DNA of 64,000 nucleotides, taken from an uncultured Prochlorococcus sp. GTDB taxonomy: Bacteria; Cyanobacteriota; Cyanobacteriia; PCC-6307; Cyanobiaceae. The stretch's first letter is position 1. Each line of letters starts with the position of its first letter. The notes under the pieces are model-generated. The model saw nothing but the letters and a program-made list of their open reading frames with translations. It had not been told where the DNA came from and ran no database searches. The position numbers were made by a program, and so were the translations under genes. Positions 60,889-64,000 of this stretch are shown in pieces. Location: contig CABYGI010000001.1 of the NCBI GenBank assembly GCA_902518475.1, forward strand, positions 1 through 64,000, read 5' to 3'.

Positions 60889-61683
60889 TTAGCTAGATGC
60901 TGATGAATAGAATTTTAATGCAAATAACCAGAACTTTCTTGACGTTATAAGAAATACAATTGCAACAATAACTTCAAGCAATATTTTCCATAACACAGAA
61001 AGTCCTAGAAAAACTTCAGAAGGAATTGTAGTTATAAAAGCAATAGGAATGAAAACACTAAAAAAAATTCTCAAAGAAAATGAAAATGAATTTAGAGGAA
61101 ATCTTCCAATATAAAGGAATGATCTTAAAACTTCTATTGCATTCCAAGTCTTAACAAACCAAATAGTAGTAGTAGAGATAAAAAACCATAGGCTATATAA
61201 AATACAAATCGAGCAGCTTATGGTAATCGATGATAGGGTCAGAAAACTTAAATTTAAATTTATTTGATTAATTCTTATGCAGAAGAACAACAATAAAAAT
61301 CCAAGCATTATTTCTAAAAATCCAGATGGATTTAATTTTTTTAATGAAATAAAAAATTGACTATCAATAGGTTTTAAAAGTACGAAGTCTAATGTTCCTT
61401 CTCTTATGTGCTTAACTATTTCTGTAAGGTTAGGATTGAACCACGTATTGGTTATTCCATTCAAAATTGTATAAATAGCTTGGATTATTAGTGCCTGTTC
61501 AAATTTCCACCCTCCAATATATCCATTATTTTGAAAGAAGATAGATAATAGAAAAATACTCCCTATTAAACTTAAAATTGCAGTAATTAAATCAACTAAT
61601 ATATTTGTCTTATACTCCAATTCAGAAGCTAAAGAAGTATGTAAGAATTTTCTATAAACTTTTAGATATTTTCTTAAATTCAT
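60889..61683 (-). CDS. ABC-2 type permease (COG3694-like)
   Basis: 264 residues with six hydrophobic segments. ALIIQAIYTILNGITNTWFN and HIREGTLDFVLLKPIDSQFF (core HIREGTLDFVLLKP) are typical of the COG3694 half. It overlaps the second permease by four bases and forms an exporter with it and the ATPase. The substrate is unknown. Confidence 0.87.
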   Translation of the reverse strand: MNLRKYLKVYRKFLHTSLASELEYKTNILVDLITAILSLIGSIFLLSIFFQNNGYIGGWKFEQALIIQAIYTILNGITNTWFNPNLTEIVKHIREGTLDFVLLKPIDSQFFISLKKLNPSGFLEIMLGFLLLFFCIRINQINLNLSFLTLSSITISCSICILYSLWFFISTTTIWFVKTWNAIEVLRSFLYIGRFPLNSFSFSLRIFFSVFIPIAFITTIPSEVFLGLSVLWKILLEVIVAIVFLITSRKFWLFALKFYSSASS

Positions 61684-62480
61684 GACCCCATAGCTGTATA
61701 TTTTTTCGTTCCTTCAGACCAGATTTTCTTAAATAATGGGAAAAGTAAAAAAATCCATAGAATTTGCATACTTAAGCCTCTACTAATATTTGTTTCATTA
61801 CCTGATAGTAAGTTTGCCGGGAAATCAATTAGATATGGAAAAGGAGTTAAATAAATCCAAGACTTAACATATGGGGGAAATGAAACTACTGGAGCTAAGA
61901 GACCTGAGAGAAATAAAGTTGGAATAAATAACAATCTTTCTATCGATGATGCTTTCTCTGTCCAGAAACATAAACATGCAACTATTGACTGAATTAAAAA
62001 TTGAATCAAGAAGGATAGGAAAGTAGATACTATCGATAAGAGTAAAATACTTAAATCTGGTATCCATATGCTTTTTGGATTAAAAATAAAAAATAAAAAT
62101 GCGATTATTAGTGCGAAAGGAAATCTTGTTATTTGTTCAGCAAGATGTTGTGCAAAATATCTGAAAAATGGATTTAAAGGTTGTATTAAATAAGGGGATA
62201 CTTTCCCCATAAGAGAATCCTCTTCAAAACTAAATACGACCCAAACTACAGAAAATTGTCTTACAAAAAAAGCACATAAGAAATACCTAGAAAGCAGTAC
62301 ATCGCTAATGTTTATGGCTTCATTTAGATTATTATTTGTCCAAATATTTAACATGAAAAAAGGAATAATCCCTGAAATTGCCCATAATGCAATTTCTACC
62401 CTATATTCCAACATGTTTGAATATTGGACTTTTAATAAGGTGAATATTTTACGGTTAATCAAATTAGATATCATAATCAT
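61680..62480 (-). CDS. ABC-2 type permease (COG4587-like)
   Basis: 266 residues, six hydrophobic segments; MLEYRVEIALWAISGIIPFF and SLMGKVSPYLIQPLNPFFRY (core MGKVSPYLIQPLNP) match the COG4587 half. A second Met at residue 3 (62474) may be the true start; the gene overlaps the ATPase end by 17 or 11 bases. Confidence 0.87.
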   Translation of the reverse strand: MIMISNLINRKIFTLLKVQYSNMLEYRVEIALWAISGIIPFFMLNIWTNNNLNEAINISDVLLSRYFLCAFFVRQFSVVWVVFSFEEDSLMGKVSPYLIQPLNPFFRYFAQHLAEQITRFPFALIIAFLFFIFNPKSIWIPDLSILLLSIVSTFLSFLIQFLIQSIVACLCFWTEKASSIERLLFIPTLFLSGLLAPVVSFPPYVKSWIYLTPFPYLIDFPANLLSGNETNISRGLSMQILWIFLLFPLFKKIWSEGTKKYTAMGS

Positions 62481-63459
62481 TTTTGATTAATACCTTCCCA
62501 ATAACTTCATCTATGGGTGGTTCATTTATAAAAAGGTCTTCAATATCAAAATTATTTAGGATAGTTTTTAGTGAAGAGGTAATAGAGTTGTTTTCAATTT
62601 TTATAGTTATTTCATTTTTTACTTTATTTTTAACAGTAAAACCGGAGTTTTTTAATTTAATTGCATCCTCTTCTGAGCGACAAACTATTAATATTTCTTT
62701 AACAGGAGAAAGTTTTTTTAATAATAGGTCAAGTTTCCCATCATATGATATCGCCCCTTCGTGCACACATATAACTCTCTTGCATAGCGATGTAATATCT
62801 TTCATGTAATGACTGGTTAGACATATCGTTGCATTAGTTTCCTTATTATATTTTTGAAGGAATTTCCTTAAATTTCTCTGTGCGTTAATATCTAGTCCAA
62901 GTGTGGGTTCGTCTAAAAATAGAATACTTGGTTCATGTATCAAAGCTGCTAGTAATTCTGATTTCATACGTTGACCTAGTGAAAGTTTTCTAACAGGTAC
63001 GAATAGCTCTTCATCAATTTCAAGCATTTCCGATAGTTTTTTTATTCTTTTTTTAGCTTCGAACTTATCTAAGTCATATATCGATGCATTCAAATAGAAT
63101 GATTCAATTGGCGGAAGATCCCAAATAAGCTGTTGCTTTTGGCCCATTATTAAGGTGATATTCTTTAGGAAATTTTCTTTTCTCCTGAAAGGTAAGTAGC
63201 CTGAAACCAAAATCGAACCTTCACTTGGATAAATTAAGCCACAAAGCATTTTTAATATTGTTGTTTTCCCAGCTCCATTAGCACCTAGAAAACCTACTAT
63301 TTCTCCTTCTTTAATTTCAAAACTTATATCTTTTATAACTTTTAAACTTTTTGTTTGTCTTCTAAAAAAATGTTTAATTGTTCCTTTTAGACCTGGTTCT
63401 TTGGAAGAGATATCAAATGACTTAGATAAATTTCTTACATCGATAATATTTTGTACCAT
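62464..63459 (-). CDS. ABC-2 exporter ATP-binding protein (COG4586-like)
   Basis: 331 residues: Walker A GFLGANGAGKTTILKMLCG, signature KLSLGQRMKSELLAALIHEP, Walker B ILFLDEPTLGLD, and H-loop TSHYMKD. The C-terminal extension (about 235-331) is typical of this subfamily. First gene of a three-gene operon with the two permeases above. Confidence 0.92.
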   Translation of the reverse strand: MVQNIIDVRNLSKSFDISSKEPGLKGTIKHFFRRQTKSLKVIKDISFEIKEGEIVGFLGANGAGKTTILKMLCGLIYPSEGSILVSGYLPFRRKENFLKNITLIMGQKQQLIWDLPPIESFYLNASIYDLDKFEAKKRIKKLSEMLEIDEELFVPVRKLSLGQRMKSELLAALIHEPSILFLDEPTLGLDINAQRNLRKFLQKYNKETNATICLTSHYMKDITSLCKRVICVHEGAISYDGKLDLLLKKLSPVKEILIVCRSEEDAIKLKNSGFTVKNKVKNEITIKIENNSITSSLKTILNNFDIEDLFINEPPIDEVIGKVLIKNDYDI

Positions 63460-63535
63460 TTAATTTTTAATTATTGAAATTTTATATTTAAGTAAATTGT
63501 TAAATTATTTTTATTTTAGAAAATTTTTTATCGAA

Positions 63536-63925
63536 TTAAAAAATATCTTTAAACGATACAACCAGCCAGATAAAAAAGTTAATTGGATTAACTAAATCAA
63601 TTACTTTATTTTTATTTTCATAATTTAATCCTCTTAAAAAATAAAATATAAAATTGCTATTCTCTTTTTTATAGTAATTTTTTTTAATTACATTTCCATT
63701 TTCGTCGAGAAGGTCAATTTCATCCTCAAAAAACCATTGCTCTTTTCCATTAGATAATTTCAAGACAACTCCAATACCTTTACCATCAGTTATTCTGAAA
63801 TCACTTATCTTACCTAATGAAGAAACATTTATTGCATCTATAGTTTCTTTGGTAAGTCTATCCTTAGATAGTTCTAGGTTAACTTGAACAGAATTTCCAA
63901 TCTTAACCTTATCTAGAATTGACAT
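63536..63925 (-). CDS. DUF2862 (PetP-like) protein with extra C-terminal tail
   Basis: 129 residues. Residues about 5-75 contain LGKISDFRITDGKGIGVVLK and KEQWFFEDEIDLLDENG, the DUF2862 core found in PetP, a small regulatory subunit of the cytochrome b6-f complex. PetP itself is about 65-70 residues; here a further 50 residues with a hydrophobic end (INFFIWLVVSF) are present. It could be a membrane-attached relative of PetP. Confidence 0.78.
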   Translation of the reverse strand: MSILDKVKIGNSVQVNLELSKDRLTKETIDAINVSSLGKISDFRITDGKGIGVVLKLSNGKEQWFFEDEIDLLDENGNVIKKNYYKKENSNFIFYFLRGLNYENKNKVIDLVNPINFFIWLVVSFKDIF

Positions 63926-64000
63926 TTTTTAGGTTATTATACCTAGTGATAGAGGATTTATGCGATTAATTCAGAATTATTGATTTATTTCAATAATTAC
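63926..64000. other. Right-edge spacer, nothing recognised
   Basis: A/T-rich sequence upstream of the PetP-like gene. Its promoter should lie here (a TATACC-like element around 63940 on the minus strand is possible). No ORF is visible. Confidence 0.4.

Overview
The window reads as a stretch of a high-light Prochlorococcus marinus chromosome, or a very close relative. The grounds are the very low GC content (A/T-rich even at silent positions), short intergenic gaps, many genes under 100 codons, oxygenic-photosynthesis genes (petG, chlI, cytochrome cM, a Psb34-like protein, a PetP/DUF2862 protein, two PAP/fibrillins) and cyanobacterial small RNAs. No tRNA, rRNA, insertion sequence, prophage or CRISPR array was seen. 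I assigned everything by reading translated motifs; no database search was run.

Region by region. (1) 1-13 kb is a housekeeping block, mostly on +: rsmD (3' part), petG on the opposite strand, cytochrome cM, a TrmJ-type methyltransferase, chlI, ruvC, 5-formyltetrahydrofolate cyclo-ligase, sufE, hom, a peptide-type ABC binding protein with one permease, a DUF1400 alpha/beta hydrolase, an MFS transporter and a PfkB kinase. (2) 13-18 kb on - holds a lumenal-type pentapeptide protein, a cupin-like protein and a tight three-gene set (circularly permuted ATP-grasp, alpha-E, transglutaminase). (3) 18.6-19.15 kb has no ordinary gene but carries a likely minus-strand structured RNA with a ten-residue ORF behind a perfect Shine-Dalgarno, ending in a strong terminator. 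(4) 19.3-25.5 kb is a zinc island: WD40 protein, CobW/COG0523 GTPase, ZnuA with a His-rich loop and an inserted domain, a Zur-like box, ZnuC, Zur and ZnuB.

(5) 25.5-37.5 kb is an accessory-looking belt of tiny membrane, secreted or hypothetical proteins. It carries a Yfr1-type and a Yfr2-type small RNA in tandem, and recognisable items such as OsmC, DUF1499, Psb34-like, DUF2839, DUF1330, a Nif11-like peptide, MAPEG, an Mrr-like nuclease domain and a 4HBT thioesterase. (6) 37.5-47 kb mixes core enzymes (Dus, glutathione peroxidase, PurT, PepN, a metallo-beta-lactamase-fold protein) with secreted small proteins, a TatB-like protein with tandem acidic repeats, and a secreted protein that appears to start at ATT. 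(7) 47-60 kb has small membrane proteins, a GNAT enzyme, an S51 peptidase, an MTHFR-like barrel next to a frameshifted FAD oxidoreductase, a P-loop kinase, rpsU, a deoxyribosyltransferase/phosphoribosyltransferase operon, an HNH nuclease and a TauE/SafE permease interrupted by an in-frame TAG. (8) 60-64 kb has a second likely minus-strand small RNA, an ABC-2 exporter (two permeases and an ATPase) and a PetP-like protein with an extra C-terminal tail.

The clearest functional unit is the zinc island: uptake (ZnuABC), sensing (Zur and its box) and probably intracellular delivery (CobW). The most promising undescribed items are the unassigned structured RNAs, the ZnuA insertion, the ATT start, and a pair of related secreted proteins 19 kb apart.
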